The notes below the pieces were generated by a model. That model had not been told where the DNA came from. It worked only from the letters and a program-made list of their open reading frames with translations, and searched no databases. From positions 2,969,501 to 3,033,500 of the forward strand of contig NZ_CP009048.1 in the NCBI RefSeq assembly GCF_000746525.1: a stretch of DNA of 64,000 nt, written 5' to 3'. Positions 37,404 through 46,442 of this stretch are shown piece by piece. Position 1 is the stretch's first letter. Each line of letters opens with the position of its first letter. The DNA comes from Pseudomonas alkylphenolica. GTDB lineage: Bacteria; Pseudomonadota; Gammaproteobacteria; Pseudomonadales; Pseudomonadaceae. Both the position numbers and the translations under genes were made by a program.

Positions 37404-38594
37404 ATGTCCGCGTCAGCACCGGCTCCTGCCAGTACCCTCTCGATCACCCTGCAGATCCTTGCGATCGTCTTCTACACCTTTATTGCCTTCCTCTGCATCG
37501 GCCTGCCGATTGCGGTGTTGCCGGGTTATGTGCATGACCAACTGGGCTTTAGCGCCGTCATCGCCGGCCTGACCATTGGCCTGCAGTATCTGACGACGTT
37601 GCTCAGTCGTCCGTTCGCCGGACGTGTGGCTGACAGTAAAGGCACCCGCCAGGCAATCATCTACGGCTTGCTCGGCATTGCGGTCAGCGGCGTGCTGACC
37701 TTCGTCTCGGCGCTGGCAGTCACTGTGCCGCTGTTGAGCCTGCTGGCCTTGCTCGGCGGACGTCTGTTTCTGGGGATTGCCCAAGGCCTGATCGGTGTCG
37801 CCACCTTGAGCTGGGGCATCGGCGCGGTGGGTGCTGAACATACGGCCCGGGTGATCTCCTGGAACGGCATTGCGTCCTACGGCGCGATTGCCATCGGTGC
37901 GCCACTGGGTGTGATGCTGGTGGACCAAGTCAACTTTGCCACCCTCGGCCTGATGCTGACGGTACTGGCCTCGCTGGCCCTGCTGGTAATTCGCAACAAG
38001 CCTTCAATGCCGGTGGTGCGTGGCGAGCGTCTGCCATTCTGGGCGGCATTCGGCCGGGTCGCGCCTTGCGGCATGGGCCTGACCCTGGCTTCGATCGGCT
38101 ACGGCACGCTGACCACCTTTGTCACCCTGTTCTACCTGGAACAAGGCTGGTACGGCGCGGCTTGGTGCCTGAGCGCCTTTGGTCTGTGCTTCATTCTCTC
38201 GCGGCTGCTGTTCGTCAATGCGGTCAACCGCTTCGGCGGCTATCAGGTAGCAATTGTCTGCATGAGCACCGAAGCCCTGGGCCTGACCTTGCTGTGGCTG
38301 GCACCCAGCCCGTCGTTGGCGCTGGTCGGCGCCGGACTGACCGGCTTCGGCCTGTCGCTGGTGTATCCGGCGCTGGGTGTGGAAGCCATCAAGCAAGTGC
38401 CGGTGGCCAGCCGCGGTGCTGGCCTGGGTGCCTATGCGGTGTTCTTCGACCTGGCCCTGGCCATCGCCGGACCGCTGATGGGCGCGGTGGCCCTGCACCT
38501 GGGCTATGCCTGGATTTTCTGCATCGCCGCGCTGCTGTCGCTGGCCGGGGTAGGCCTGACGCTGGTACTGTCACGTCGTGCTCGCAGTTACTGA
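37404..38594 (+). CDS. MFS transporter (YhhS/YfcJ-type)
   Basis: A 396-residue, 12-helix major facilitator. The N-terminal half has L-S-R-P-F-A-G-R-V-A-D-S-K-G-T-R, the loop 2-3 signature of the family. The second half begins around residue 205 and includes F-V-N-A-V-N-R-F-G-G-Y. Length and sequence style resemble the YhhS/YfcJ subgroup of putative sugar/drug efflux carriers. The ATG has a weak acgagc site. It converges with the alpha/beta hydrolase gene, overlapping it by seven bases at the stops. No substrate evidence is present. Confidence 0.85.
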   Translation: MSASAPAPASTLSITLQILAIVFYTFIAFLCIGLPIAVLPGYVHDQLGFSAVIAGLTIGLQYLTTLLSRPFAGRVADSKGTRQAIIYGLLGIAVSGVLTFVSALAVTVPLLSLLALLGGRLFLGIAQGLIGVATLSWGIGAVGAEHTARVISWNGIASYGAIAIGAPLGVMLVDQVNFATLGLMLTVLASLALLVIRNKPSMPVVRGERLPFWAAFGRVAPCGMGLTLASIGYGTLTTFVTLFYLEQGWYGAAWCLSAFGLCFILSRLLFVNAVNRFGGYQVAIVCMSTEALGLTLLWLAPSPSLALVGAGLTGFGLSLVYPALGVEAIKQVPVASRGAGLGAYAVFFDLALAIAGPLMGAVALHLGYAWIFCIAALLSLAGVGLTLVLSRRARSY

Positions 38595-39613
38595 TCGGCA
38601 GTATTGAGGCGGCCGGCACGACCCAGGGTGCGGCTGAAGAAGTGCGCGGCTTCAGCCTGCAATGACAAGTGAATACCTTCACGGTCGACGCCGTCGGGGT
38701 CATTGCACAGCGCTGCCATGTGCTCACGCTGTTCCTCGTCGCACGGTGCCATGAAGACGAAATGCCCGGCCCCGGCCAGCAGCCGGTAGTTGGGTGTCAC
38801 CGGTAGTTTGCGCGCCAGTGCCTGGGCATTCTTGTCGATAGCCAGGAGCTGGTCTTTGTCGCCACTGTAGATCAATGCAGGGACCTTCACCTGGGCCAGG
38901 GCATGACGGCCGAACATCAAGCTCAACGGTGCCATCAGCAGCAATGCATGAACACGCGGGTCCGCCTCGGCGCTCAGATCGGCACGATCGGCGATCAGCA
39001 CACCATTGGTCTTGCAGGCATCGGCGTCCAGCGGACGCTCCAGGCAATATCGGCGCAGGCGCTCAAGGTCGGGTTGAGCGCCGGACAGTATCAAGGCGGT
39101 TTCACCCCCCGCCGAGTAACCGATCATGCCCACCTGGTCACCACTGACATAGGGAGCCAGCAAAGGGTCGGCAAGGCTTGCGGTAATCGCGGCACTGATT
39201 TGCAGTGGCCGCCCATAAAGGTTGCTCAAGGTGCCCAGGCGACGGTGATCGTGGGCGTTGTCGCCCGGATGGGTGACCGCCACCACCACAAAACCGCGAC
39301 GCGCCAATGCACTGGCCAGGTCATGCAAGGCCAGCGGCGTACCGGTATTGCCGTGAGACAGCATCAACAGTGGGTAGCGGCCAATGGCAATCGGCGCACC
39401 TTCATTGCCATCAACCCGATAACCGTCAATGCGGCTGATGCGCGCGGGGCCGCTGGAAGGATAGAACGCCAGTGCGTGCATCGCTCGCCCATCCAGCGGG
39501 TCGGCGAACACCAGCCGGTGCAAGCCGACGCTCCAGTGTTGCGCCGGCTCAGCCTGCGCCATGCCTGCAATGCCAAGCCAGCACAGCATCCACAACAGCG
39601 CGAATTTGCCCAT
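38588..39613 (-). CDS. Exported alpha/beta hydrolase (dienelactone/PAF-acetylhydrolase-like)
   Basis: A 341-residue protein with a signal peptide (cleavage near A-Q-A). It contains the oxyanion segment L-L-M-L-S-H-G-N-T-G near residue 85, the nucleophile elbow G-Y-S-A-G-G near 165, an acid in Y-S-G-D-K-D-Q near 255 and the catalytic His in G-A-G-H-F-V-F near 283. Six or so Cys suggest periplasmic disulphides. It belongs to the secreted hydrolases often annotated 'alpha/beta hydrolase family lipoprotein/dienelactone hydrolase'. The physiological ester is unknown. Confidence 0.82.
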   Translation of the reverse strand: MGKFALLWMLCWLGIAGMAQAEPAQHWSVGLHRLVFADPLDGRAMHALAFYPSSGPARISRIDGYRVDGNEGAPIAIGRYPLLMLSHGNTGTPLALHDLASALARRGFVVVAVTHPGDNAHDHRRLGTLSNLYGRPLQISAAITASLADPLLAPYVSGDQVGMIGYSAGGETALILSGAQPDLERLRRYCLERPLDADACKTNGVLIADRADLSAEADPRVHALLLMAPLSLMFGRHALAQVKVPALIYSGDKDQLLAIDKNAQALARKLPVTPNYRLLAGAGHFVFMAPCDEEQREHMAALCNDPDGVDREGIHLSLQAEAAHFFSRTLGRAGRLNTADQ

Positions 39614-39698
39614 CTGCTTTCACCCTGCCCGGCGGGTCAGCTGCCAGGTACCGGTCAAGCATAGAGCGAGGCATGACGGCGCGGATGAAAGCTCAATG

Positions 39699-39735
39699 AA
39701 AAAACCGACAGCAGACTTAGCCTGCTGTCGGTTCG
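39699..39735 (-). terminator. Intrinsic terminator of azoR
   Basis: A 12-bp stem (aaccgacagcag / ctgctgtcggtt) with a short loop. On the minus strand it is followed by tttttc, 20 bases after the azoR stop. Confidence 0.85.
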
Positions 39736-39754
39736 GGTCACGCGCCGGTACTGA

Positions 39755-40366
39755 TCAGGCGGCAGCGAACAGCTCGTTGCTGATCTGTGCCTGGGCAGCG
39801 CTCAGGGCATTGGCGCGATGCTCTTCGCCGTAGGCCAGGCCGTGGGCACGCACGATTTCCAGGTCGGTGATACCGATGAAGCCGAGGAACACCTTGAGGA
39901 AGTCCTCGTGACCGGCACCGGTCGGTTGACCTGCGTGCAAACCACCGGCAGTGGACACCAGGATCACCTTCTTGTCGCCACACAGGCCTTCAGGGCCGGC
40001 TTCGGTGTAGCGGAAGGTCTGACCGGCTACCGCAACGCGGTCGATCCAAGCCTTGAGCTGAGTCGGGACGGTGAAGTTGTACATTGGCGCAGCGATCACC
40101 ACCGCGTCGGCAGCCAGAAACTCCTGCAGGGTTTCGCTGCTCAGCTGGGCTTCGTGCTGCTGTGCAGCATCACGCAGTGCTTCCGGGGTACCGGCGGCAA
40201 CCAGGGTGGCGGCAGAGAAATGGCTGATGGCGTCGGCAGCCAGATCACGGTAAACCACTTCCAGCGATGGATCGGCGGCTTTCCAGGCGTCGACTACGCT
40301 GCGGCTCAGCTGACGGGAGGCGGAATTGTCGCCCAGGATGCTCGAATCGATATGCAACAGTTTCAT
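39755..40366 (-). CDS. azoR: FMN-dependent NADH azoreductase
   Basis: A 203-residue flavodoxin-fold quinone/azo reductase. It starts [21 protein letters not shown] with the FMN phosphate-binding Ser/Asn residues. The flavin contact [18 protein letters not shown] follows near 95, then S-T-A-G-G near 140. It reduces quinones and azo compounds with NAD(P)H. An aggaga site precedes the ATG. In many Pseudomonas genomes azoR is divergent from a LysR regulator. Here a LysR gene lies 3.2 kb away behind a toxin gene. Confidence 0.93.
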   Translation of the reverse strand: MKLLHIDSSILGDNSASRQLSRSVVDAWKAADPSLEVVYRDLAADAISHFSAATLVAAGTPEALRDAAQQHEAQLSSETLQEFLAADAVVIAAPMYNFTVPTQLKAWIDRVAVAGQTFRYTEAGPEGLCGDKKVILVSTAGGLHAGQPTGAGHEDFLKVFLGFIGITDLEIVRAHGLAYGEEHRANALSAAQAQISNELFAAA

Positions 40367-40567
40367 GGGACTCTCCTGATTGAAGACCGCATCTGGGCGA
40401 TCACGATGGGGAGAATCCTACCGGGGCAGCGAATAGCTGATAAGTCAGCAAAAATGCGTTAGTTTGTCCTACTGACAGGACAGTGCTGACTACCATTTAG
40501 CAGCAGGGCCGCTGTCGCGCCCCATCGCGGGCTGTGGCAACTGCCCTCCCCCGAAGCGACCCGCTAT

Positions 40568-43330
40568 TCAAGAACTCAACCGACGCTTTCGGAAACTTTG
40601 AGGTTTGATAGGCGCTCTTTTCTTAAATACTTCGACAGGTGCATCAGCAACGCTCTCACTGACAGTTCGCCTTGACCCCCCCCTTTCAGATCGCTTAATT
40701 TTATTCACTAGCGGAGAAGCTGCAGCGCCATCCGACTTGGCGGGCGGAAAATACTCTTCTAAAAATTTATTATAATCTGCGCTGTTCGTAAATACGCTAA
40801 CAATGGCTGAGGCATTTATTTTATTTGATATAAGAACTTCCGCATCCGCCTCAGCAAGCTGGCCGATATCTGACCTATCACGGTCTTTTAAGCCCTCCTG
40901 CTGCATATCATAAATTTTAGTTCCTGAATCCAACTTCTTGACATCAATTTTTATAATTGGATCCCAGTCTTTTTCTGGTCTTTTACGTCGTTCCTTGCCC
41001 ACACCCTTTGAATTCCAATTATACACTGTGTTATATGCAGCGGCTCCTCGGGTGCCTGTTGATATATATTGTGACTGCTGATTATCCCCAGATACATGCT
41101 GAAGAGGCAGCCGCTTTAGCTCAGGACCTGTAGATACTATGTCACCTCCCTCCCAGGTTTTCATTGATCTATATTTTGCAGCACGTTCAAGGTGTTTATC
41201 TTTAAGCTCTGGAAAAGCGTCTCCATCAGGAGGTAATTTTCCCTTATCCCCAGTCTCCGGGTGTAGTTTCTCGCTTTCCATAGTACGAATCGCGCGATAC
41301 AAAAATTCCCGACCGGTTCTTTCATAAAAAGCACCGGGACTTTCAAATTTCTCAAGAATATCGACATCAGGGCTAAATCCATTTTCATCCTGCAAACTCA
41401 CCGGATTATTCCTGACCATCCGATACAGGTTAAGCCCATCAATATCCCCCGCCGGGTCTGGATTAATCCAGCGTTGCAACCATGGCGCGTAATAACGGAA
41501 GCCGTAGTAATACAGCCCCGTTGCATCTCGCTCTTTTCCAGAGTAACGCACCGTTTTGTATTTCGCCTCGCTTGCACTTTTCGCCGCCCACCAGGCCGTG
41601 CCGCCATAAGGGTAGTAACTTTCCTGGCAGACCAATTCGGCATTTTGATCCAGCTCTAGCGCGCTGCTGCCCAGGTGATCACTGAGGCTGTAACGCAATT
41701 GATCGTTATCAATCCCTTTACGTAGCCCATCCTCCCAGTGCAAAAGTCGCACATCATTGCGGCCTGCCTGGGCAACGACTGTATGCATCGTCTCACCCGA
41801 TGTGCGTGTACGAATCTCCAACCCGGGCAGGTAGAGCACTTCACTGACCTGCTCGCCGCCACGGGTTTTGGCGCGACGCACTTTGCGCACACGCTGACCG
41901 CTGCCGTCATAGACGTAGGTTTCAACATCGTCGTCTTGGCCATCTGGTTCATCACGCTGTACTTGGGTGACCTGGCACAATTGGTTGCGGCTATCCCACT
42001 TCATGAGCTGTCCCGGCGTCAAGGCCTGCCCGTTGCCGTTGGCATCAAATGCCTTGTCAAATTCAATGGGTGAATCATCCTTGAAAATGCTGCGATTACT
42101 GCACTCGTCGACCACCATCTCACGGGCGTAGACGTTGCCAGCCCCGGCCTCGTGCTTGAGTCGAGTCAAGTTGCCGCCGCTGTCGTAGGTGTAGGTTTGG
42201 CTGTAATTACGCCAACGACTGTCATCCACCGCACCAAAGATCTCCAGCCACGGCAGGCCGGGGCCGATAATCTGGCTGGCACTTTCACGGCCAGTAGCGT
42301 TGGTCAGTTGGTACAGCGAGTCATAGGTGTAAGTACTCAGTGCCTGAATACGCTGCTGGGCAAACCATTGAACCGGCTGAGCGAGGTCTTCAATACGCTC
42401 GATATTGCCTACTGGATCGTATTGGTAGTTCAAGTCCTGCAGCATTTTGCCACCCGCCTTTTCAGCGTTGAGGCGACACAGCCGACCGTCCACCGGCGAG
42501 TAACAAGCCGTGCTGAGCACATCATTGCCTGCCCGCTCGATCTCAACCTGGCCAAAAGCGTTGTAGGTCGTGCTTTTGAGTAACGCTACACCGTCCAGAC
42601 GGCAAGCAAAGGGCTGGCCCGCAATATTGACTTCAAAACGCTGCACATGACCGAGCGCATCAGTTCGCTCGACTACAGCGCCTAAAGCATCGTGACGCCA
42701 GTGCGTGGTATACGTCTTGTCTTGCAGATCCGCTTCGGACGCTGGCCAGTTGGGAGGCGTCAGCGATTTGCAGAAGCGACGTGTTTCAGTCAGCGGCTGG
42801 GTCAATAAGCCATAATGCTCATACCATAAGCTGCCCGCCTGATCGTCATGGCGAATCAGTCGGCCGCTGCGGTTATTACGGGCGTCTTCCTCGTCAGACC
42901 CCGCATAGGTGAAACGCTCCACACATTGCTCAAGGGCATGCTCAAACACGCTCACAGGACGCATGCGCTCATCGTAGTGATAGCGCCTATGGATTTCGCG
43001 GCCGTCCCAACTATCACACAACAACCCTGCAGCGTCATAACAGGTAACCCGCCAGCCGGCATCAACACTCTCTGATTGCAGCACTTGCCCACTGAGGCTA
43101 TGCAGTGTGGTTTGATTGGGTTGAACCCCGACCGCAATCTCACTCAGCTCAAGCAAACGCGGATCCCATTGTTGGCTCAGGTGACCCATGGCATTGAACA
43201 CCTGGCGATGGACATGCGCAGCGATGTCCTCCTCAACATCCCGTCGATGGTAAGCAATGGTGCGCGCAGGCAAGCCGCGTGGATCAATGACCGTTAGCGA
43301 AGGGGTGTGCTGATACAGGTAGGTGAGCAT
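40568..43330 (-). CDS. Tc toxin C-component (TccC-like RHS protein) with probable ADP-ribosyltransferase tip
   Basis: A 920-residue protein. Residues 1-651 are an RHS/YD-repeat shell starting Y-Q-H-T-P-S-L-T-V-I-D-P-R-G-L, as TccC proteins do, with repeats of the type Y-T-Y-D-S. The core ends in the RHS signature (Y-Y-G-F-R-Y-Y ... I-N-P-D-P-A-G-D-I-D-G-L-N-L-Y-R-M-V-R-N-N-P). The 270-residue C-terminal tip is AT-rich. It shows an R-S-E-like pattern: Arg in F-L-Y-R-A (about 679), Q-Y-I-S-T-G-T (about 757) and A-D-A-E-V-L (Glu about 831), suggesting an ADP-ribosyltransferase fold. No TcA or TcB gene and no immunity gene is adjacent. A LexA-like box lies upstream. It separates azoR from a LysR gene. 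Confidence 0.85.
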   Translation of the reverse strand: MLTYLYQHTPSLTVIDPRGLPARTIAYHRRDVEEDIAAHVHRQVFNAMGHLSQQWDPRLLELSEIAVGVQPNQTTLHSLSGQVLQSESVDAGWRVTCYDAAGLLCDSWDGREIHRRYHYDERMRPVSVFEHALEQCVERFTYAGSDEEDARNNRSGRLIRHDDQAGSLWYEHYGLLTQPLTETRRFCKSLTPPNWPASEADLQDKTYTTHWRHDALGAVVERTDALGHVQRFEVNIAGQPFACRLDGVALLKSTTYNAFGQVEIERAGNDVLSTACYSPVDGRLCRLNAEKAGGKMLQDLNYQYDPVGNIERIEDLAQPVQWFAQQRIQALSTYTYDSLYQLTNATGRESASQIIGPGLPWLEIFGAVDDSRWRNYSQTYTYDSGGNLTRLKHEAGAGNVYAREMVVDECSNRSIFKDDSPIEFDKAFDANGNGQALTPGQLMKWDSRNQLCQVTQVQRDEPDGQDDDVETYVYDGSGQRVRKVRRAKTRGGEQVSEVLYLPGLEIRTRTSGETMHTVVAQAGRNDVRLLHWEDGLRKGIDNDQLRYSLSDHLGSSALELDQNAELVCQESYYPYGGTAWWAAKSASEAKYKTVRYSGKERDATGLYYYGFRYYAPWLQRWINPDPAGDIDGLNLYRMVRNNPVSLQDENGFSPDVDILEKFESPGAFYERTGREFLYRAIRTMESEKLHPETGDKGKLPPDGDAFPELKDKHLERAAKYRSMKTWEGGDIVSTGPELKRLPLQHVSGDNQQSQYISTGTRGAAAYNTVYNWNSKGVGKERRKRPEKDWDPIIKIDVKKLDSGTKIYDMQQEGLKDRDRSDIGQLAEADAEVLISNKINASAIVSVFTNSADYNKFLEEYFPPAKSDGAAASPLVNKIKRSERGGSRRTVSESVADAPVEVFKKRAPIKPQSFRKRRLSS

Positions 43331-43396
43331 GATCAGGTCTCAAAATATCAGGCACGGATAAAGCAAGATATTCGCGTCAAACCCTCGCCCCGTATA

Positions 43397-43412
43397 CTGT
43401 CAAAAATAACAG
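43397..43412. promoter_or_regulatory. LexA-like box upstream of the TccC gene
   Basis: ctgtcaaaaataacag is CTGT-N8-ACAG with an A/T-rich centre, the form of the gamma-proteobacterial LexA operator. It ends 67 bases before the toxin's ATG and overlaps a TTGACA hexamer on the minus strand (43399-43404). The call is based on pattern alone. Confidence 0.55.
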
Positions 43413-43512
43413 TTCATGGCCCCTGCCTACTCCTCTGCTGCCCAAGCCCCCAATCAATCCAGTGCCCCCTATCAGCGTTAGTGTGGTGTTTCAGAAGTAC
43501 CACTGAAAATCA

Positions 43513-43593
43513 CTAACCCATCGCTCGTACTGCAAGAGCCACTGAGGCTAGGATATCCTCCGCCTTCTTGTGCCATTGAAATGGCTTCGAGTT
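43513..43593 (-). pseudogene. C-terminal fragment of an IS630-family transposase
   Basis: On the minus strand this reads N-S-K-P-F-Q-W-H-K-K-A-E-D-I-L-A-S-V-A-L-A-V-R-A-M-G and then a stop. P-F-x-W-x-K-x-A-x-x-I-L-A is the characteristic end of IS630-type transposases. Nothing else of the element is visible. It lies between the toxin promoter and the LysR gene and fits a rearrangement junction. Confidence 0.6.
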
Positions 43594-43606
43594 AAAGGTG
43601 ACGGCC

Positions 43607-44515
43607 ATGCAAGACCTCAATGATCTCTTCTACTTCGCCAGGGTGGTCGAAGCCGGTGGTTTTGCCGCCGCCGGACGCTTGCTCGGGATCCCCAAATCAC
43701 GGCTGTCGCGGCGTATCGCCGAGCTGGAAGAACGCCTGGGCACACGCCTGTTGCAGCGCACCACTCGCCAGCTAAAGTTGACGGCGGTGGGCGAGCGCTA
43801 CCTGCGTCACTGTCAGGCCATGCTGCTGGAAGCGGAGATGGCCGACGAGGCGGTAGCCAGCATGACCAGCGAGCCCCGAGGCCGTCTGCGGGTGTCGTGC
43901 CCGGTGGGTTTGGCGCACTCGCTTTTACCGCAGGTGATCAGCCAATTTCTCGAACTGTATCCGCAGGTGCAGCTGGACATGGTCCTGCTCAACCGCCGCG
44001 TTGACCTGATCACCGAAGGCATCGACGTGGCCCTGCGTGTGCGCGATCTGGGCGATGAAGACCCGGCCCTGGTCACCCGCCGCCTGCGCCAGGCACAAAT
44101 GTACCTGGTGGCAGCGCCGGCGTTTGCCGCTCGCCATGCCCCGGTCACGCCCGAAGACCTCAGCGGCCTGCCGATGCTCGGTGCTGTGGACGCCGACCGC
44201 CTGGTTCACCTGCGCCTGCTCGACAGCCGTGGCCACAAGCACGAGCTGGCCATGGAAGCACGCCTGGCGATTGACGACTTTCTCGTGCGCAAGGCGGCAG
44301 CAGTGGCTGGCCTGGGCTTTACCGCCCTGCCGATCATGCACTGTGAGGAGGAACTGGCCCGTGGCGAGCTGGTGCGGCTGCTGCCAGACTGGTCACTGCC
44401 CGGGGGCTATCTGCAAGCGGTCTATCCTCATCGGCGCGGCCTGCTGCCTGCTGTGCGGGTATGGATCGACCATCTGGTGACGGCGTTTGCCGACTGTGGG
44501 GAACGTTATGTCTAA
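43607..44515 (+). CDS. LysR-family transcriptional regulator
   Basis: A 302-residue LysR protein. The N-terminal winged helix-turn-helix reads L-F-Y-F-A-R-V-V-E-A-G-G-F-A-A-A-G-R-L-L-G-I-P-K-S-R-L-S-R-R-I, followed by the LysR substrate domain with L-R-V-S-C-P-V-G-L-A. The ATG at 43607 is chosen over a GTG nine bases upstream because aaaggtga sits correctly. It is of the group often divergent from azoR, which may have been its ancestral target before the toxin insertion. The stop overlaps the next gene by eight bases, so the two are translationally coupled. Confidence 0.9.
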   Translation: MQDLNDLFYFARVVEAGGFAAAGRLLGIPKSRLSRRIAELEERLGTRLLQRTTRQLKLTAVGERYLRHCQAMLLEAEMADEAVASMTSEPRGRLRVSCPVGLAHSLLPQVISQFLELYPQVQLDMVLLNRRVDLITEGIDVALRVRDLGDEDPALVTRRLRQAQMYLVAAPAFAARHAPVTPEDLSGLPMLGAVDADRLVHLRLLDSRGHKHELAMEARLAIDDFLVRKAAAVAGLGFTALPIMHCEEELARGELVRLLPDWSLPGGYLQAVYPHRRGLLPAVRVWIDHLVTAFADCGERYV

Positions 44516-44867
44516 GGGCAAGATGAGTGAAGCGCAGGTGGCGGACTTTTGCCTGAGCCTGCCCGGTGCACGGGAAGACTACAAATGGGGCGGTGTGCGG
44601 GTGTTCTCGATCGCCGGCAACAAGATGTTTGCGGTACTGGATCTGGCCGGCGCCGGCTTGTCATTCAAAGTCGACAGTGACCTGTTCCTTGGTTACGCCG
44701 ACCGCCCCGGCGTGCGCCCGGCGCCGTACCTGGCGCGGGCTCACTGGATCAGTATGACGCCCCCTTACCCTATGGGCCACGAGGAACTCTGCGACCTGCT
44801 GCAGCGCTCCCACCAACTGGTGGTCAGGCGCCTGCCAAAGCGCCTGCAGCCGGGCCTGCTTATTTGA
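44508..44867 (+). CDS. MmcQ/YjbR family protein
   Basis: A 119-residue protein beginning M-S-K-G-K-M-S-E-A-Q-V-A-D-F-C-L-S-L-P-G-A-R-E-D. It then shows V-F-S-I-A-G-N-K-M-F-A, L-S-F-K-V-D-S-D-L and H-W-I-S-M-T-P, which match the MmcQ/YjbR (CyaY-like fold, DNA-binding) family. It overlaps the LysR stop by eight bases and is probably co-expressed with it. The C-terminal end R-L-P-K-R-L-Q-P-G overlaps the DUF1294 gene stop on the other strand. The cellular role is unknown. Confidence 0.85.
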   Translation: MSKGKMSEAQVADFCLSLPGAREDYKWGGVRVFSIAGNKMFAVLDLAGAGLSFKVDSDLFLGYADRPGVRPAPYLARAHWISMTPPYPMGHEELCDLLQRSHQLVVRRLPKRLQPGLLI

Positions 44868-45306
44868 GCAGCGGCGCCAGGGCGCTGCCCAGCCAGCGGC
44901 CACCGAGTAACAGGTGGTCAATCCAGAACAACTGATGCAGGGCGACAATAGCCCAGAAACTCAGCTGAAACGACAGTTTGCGGGTTTTATGCCGAAAAGC
45001 CTGCTGAGCCAGCAGCGCCCCGGGCCAGCCGCCGCACAACTCGCTGGCATGCAGCACCTTTTCCGGGGTGCGCCAGCCCTGAGTGCGTGCCTGCTGCTTG
45101 TCACGCCAATACAGCGCAAAACTCACCAGGCTGGCCAGCGGATAAGCCACTGCTGGCAGCCAGGACTGCCCACTGATCAGCATCTGCAACGCCCCACCCA
45201 GTGGCAACAGGCACAGACCGACGAAGACCAACAGTTTGCTACGCGGGTGCTGAACGGCGGAACTTGCGCTATTCGCACGCCGGGCGGAGGGTTGTGAGCG
45301 GCTCAT
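44860..45306 (-). CDS. DUF1294 family membrane protein
   Basis: A 148-residue protein with a basic Ser-rich N-terminus and three to four hydrophobic helices. It carries the DUF1294 hallmarks Y-W-R-D-K-Q-Q-A, W-R-T-P-E-K-V-L-H and G-G-W-P-G-A-L-L-A-Q-Q-A-F-R-H-K-T-R-K near residue 100. Some family members have an N-terminal cold-shock domain, which is missing here. I chose ATG at 45306; an in-frame TTG at 45315 overlaps the uppP stop. It follows uppP by a few bases and may be co-transcribed. Confidence 0.85.
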   Translation of the reverse strand: MSRSQPSARRANSASSAVQHPRSKLLVFVGLCLLPLGGALQMLISGQSWLPAVAYPLASLVSFALYWRDKQQARTQGWRTPEKVLHASELCGGWPGALLAQQAFRHKTRKLSFQLSFWAIVALHQLFWIDHLLLGGRWLGSALAPLLK

Positions 45307-45311
45307 CGGAC

Positions 45312-46142
45312 TCAACCTTGCGCCGTGGCCCAGTCGACCCAGCCGAACTGCCAGGTCGCCAGGATGATCAAGCCGAAGACGATCCGGTACCAGGCGAACA
45401 TGGCATAGCTATGGTTGGCAATGAAACGCAGCAGCCCGCGTACAGCGATCATGGCAAAGATGAACGAGACCACGAAGCCAATGGCAAATACCGGAAAGTC
45501 GCCAGGCTGGAACAGATCGCGGTACTTGTAGCCCGAGTACACCGCTGCACCGACCATGGTCGGCATGGCCAGGAAGAACGAGAATTCGGTCGCCGCCTTG
45601 CGTGACAAACCGAACAGCAGGCCGCCAATGATCGTCGAGCCGGAACGCGAAGTCCCCGGGATCATCGCCAGGCACTGGACAAAACCGATCTTCAGCGCGT
45701 CGGACCAGCGCATGTCATCGACCTGGTCGACCTTGATCACATGCTGTCGACGCTCGGCCCAAAGCATGATCACCCCACCCACTACCAGGGCGGCAGCTAC
45801 GGTGATGGGGTTGAACAGGTAATGGTGAATCAGGTCGGCAAACAGCACCCCCAGGACCACTGCGGGCATAAAGGCGATCAGCAGGTTGGCGGTGAAACGT
45901 TGCGCCTGCTGCTCTTTGGGCAAGCCCAGCACCACATCGAAGATCTTGCGGCGAAACTCCCAGACCACGGCAAGGATCGCGCCCAGCTGAATGATGATGT
46001 TGAAGGCCATCGCCCGCTCACCACCGAAATTGATCAGGTCCGCGACAATGATCTGGTGACCGGTACTGGAAATCGGCAAGAACTCGGTCAAGCCTTCAAT
46101 AACACCCAAAATGACGGCCTGCAGGCCAGTCCAAAGATCCAT
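45312..46142 (-). CDS. uppP: Undecaprenyl-diphosphatase (UppP/BacA)
   Basis: A 276-residue inner-membrane phosphatase, the normal length. Family motifs are [14 protein letters not shown] near residue 17-30 and the second signature P-G-T-S-R-S-G-S-T near 170, which together form the active site. It dephosphorylates undecaprenyl pyrophosphate to recycle the lipid carrier for peptidoglycan and O-antigen synthesis, and confers bacitracin tolerance. The ATG at 46142 has gggg-aata upstream. The 300-base gap to the divergent chemoreceptor gene (46143-46442) contains no further gene. Confidence 0.94.
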   Translation of the reverse strand: MDLWTGLQAVILGVIEGLTEFLPISSTGHQIIVADLINFGGERAMAFNIIIQLGAILAVVWEFRRKIFDVVLGLPKEQQAQRFTANLLIAFMPAVVLGVLFADLIHHYLFNPITVAAALVVGGVIMLWAERRQHVIKVDQVDDMRWSDALKIGFVQCLAMIPGTSRSGSTIIGGLLFGLSRKAATEFSFFLAMPTMVGAAVYSGYKYRDLFQPGDFPVFAIGFVVSFIFAMIAVRGLLRFIANHSYAMFAWYRIVFGLIILATWQFGWVDWATAQG

Positions 46143-46442
46143 TATTCCCCCACGAAGCGATGCCGATGGCATGCCCCCGTTGTAATTTGCAAAAGCCAGA
46201 GCCGATTCGAATGCCCGGTGGTTTTACCGCGACAGTTGGTGGCACAGTCGACAGAAAAGTTCAGTCACCCTTCAGGAATGTCCCGACCGGGCCGAAATCC
46301 TATCAGACCTCTTGTATAAACGCTGCTGGTTGGCACTACACACCTTGCTGGACAAGGCACTTAGTCCTTGGTCGAGTAGGTGGTTGGCAAAAAGCATGCT
46401 GGGATGCGCTAGACAATAAAAAGAATCCGGGGTGACCGTTGC

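Noticed and set aside
46334..46360. tggcactacacaccttgc as a sigma-54 promoter for the chemoreceptor
   Set aside because: The GG to GC spacing is 13 bases instead of 10, so it does not fit the RpoN promoter rule.
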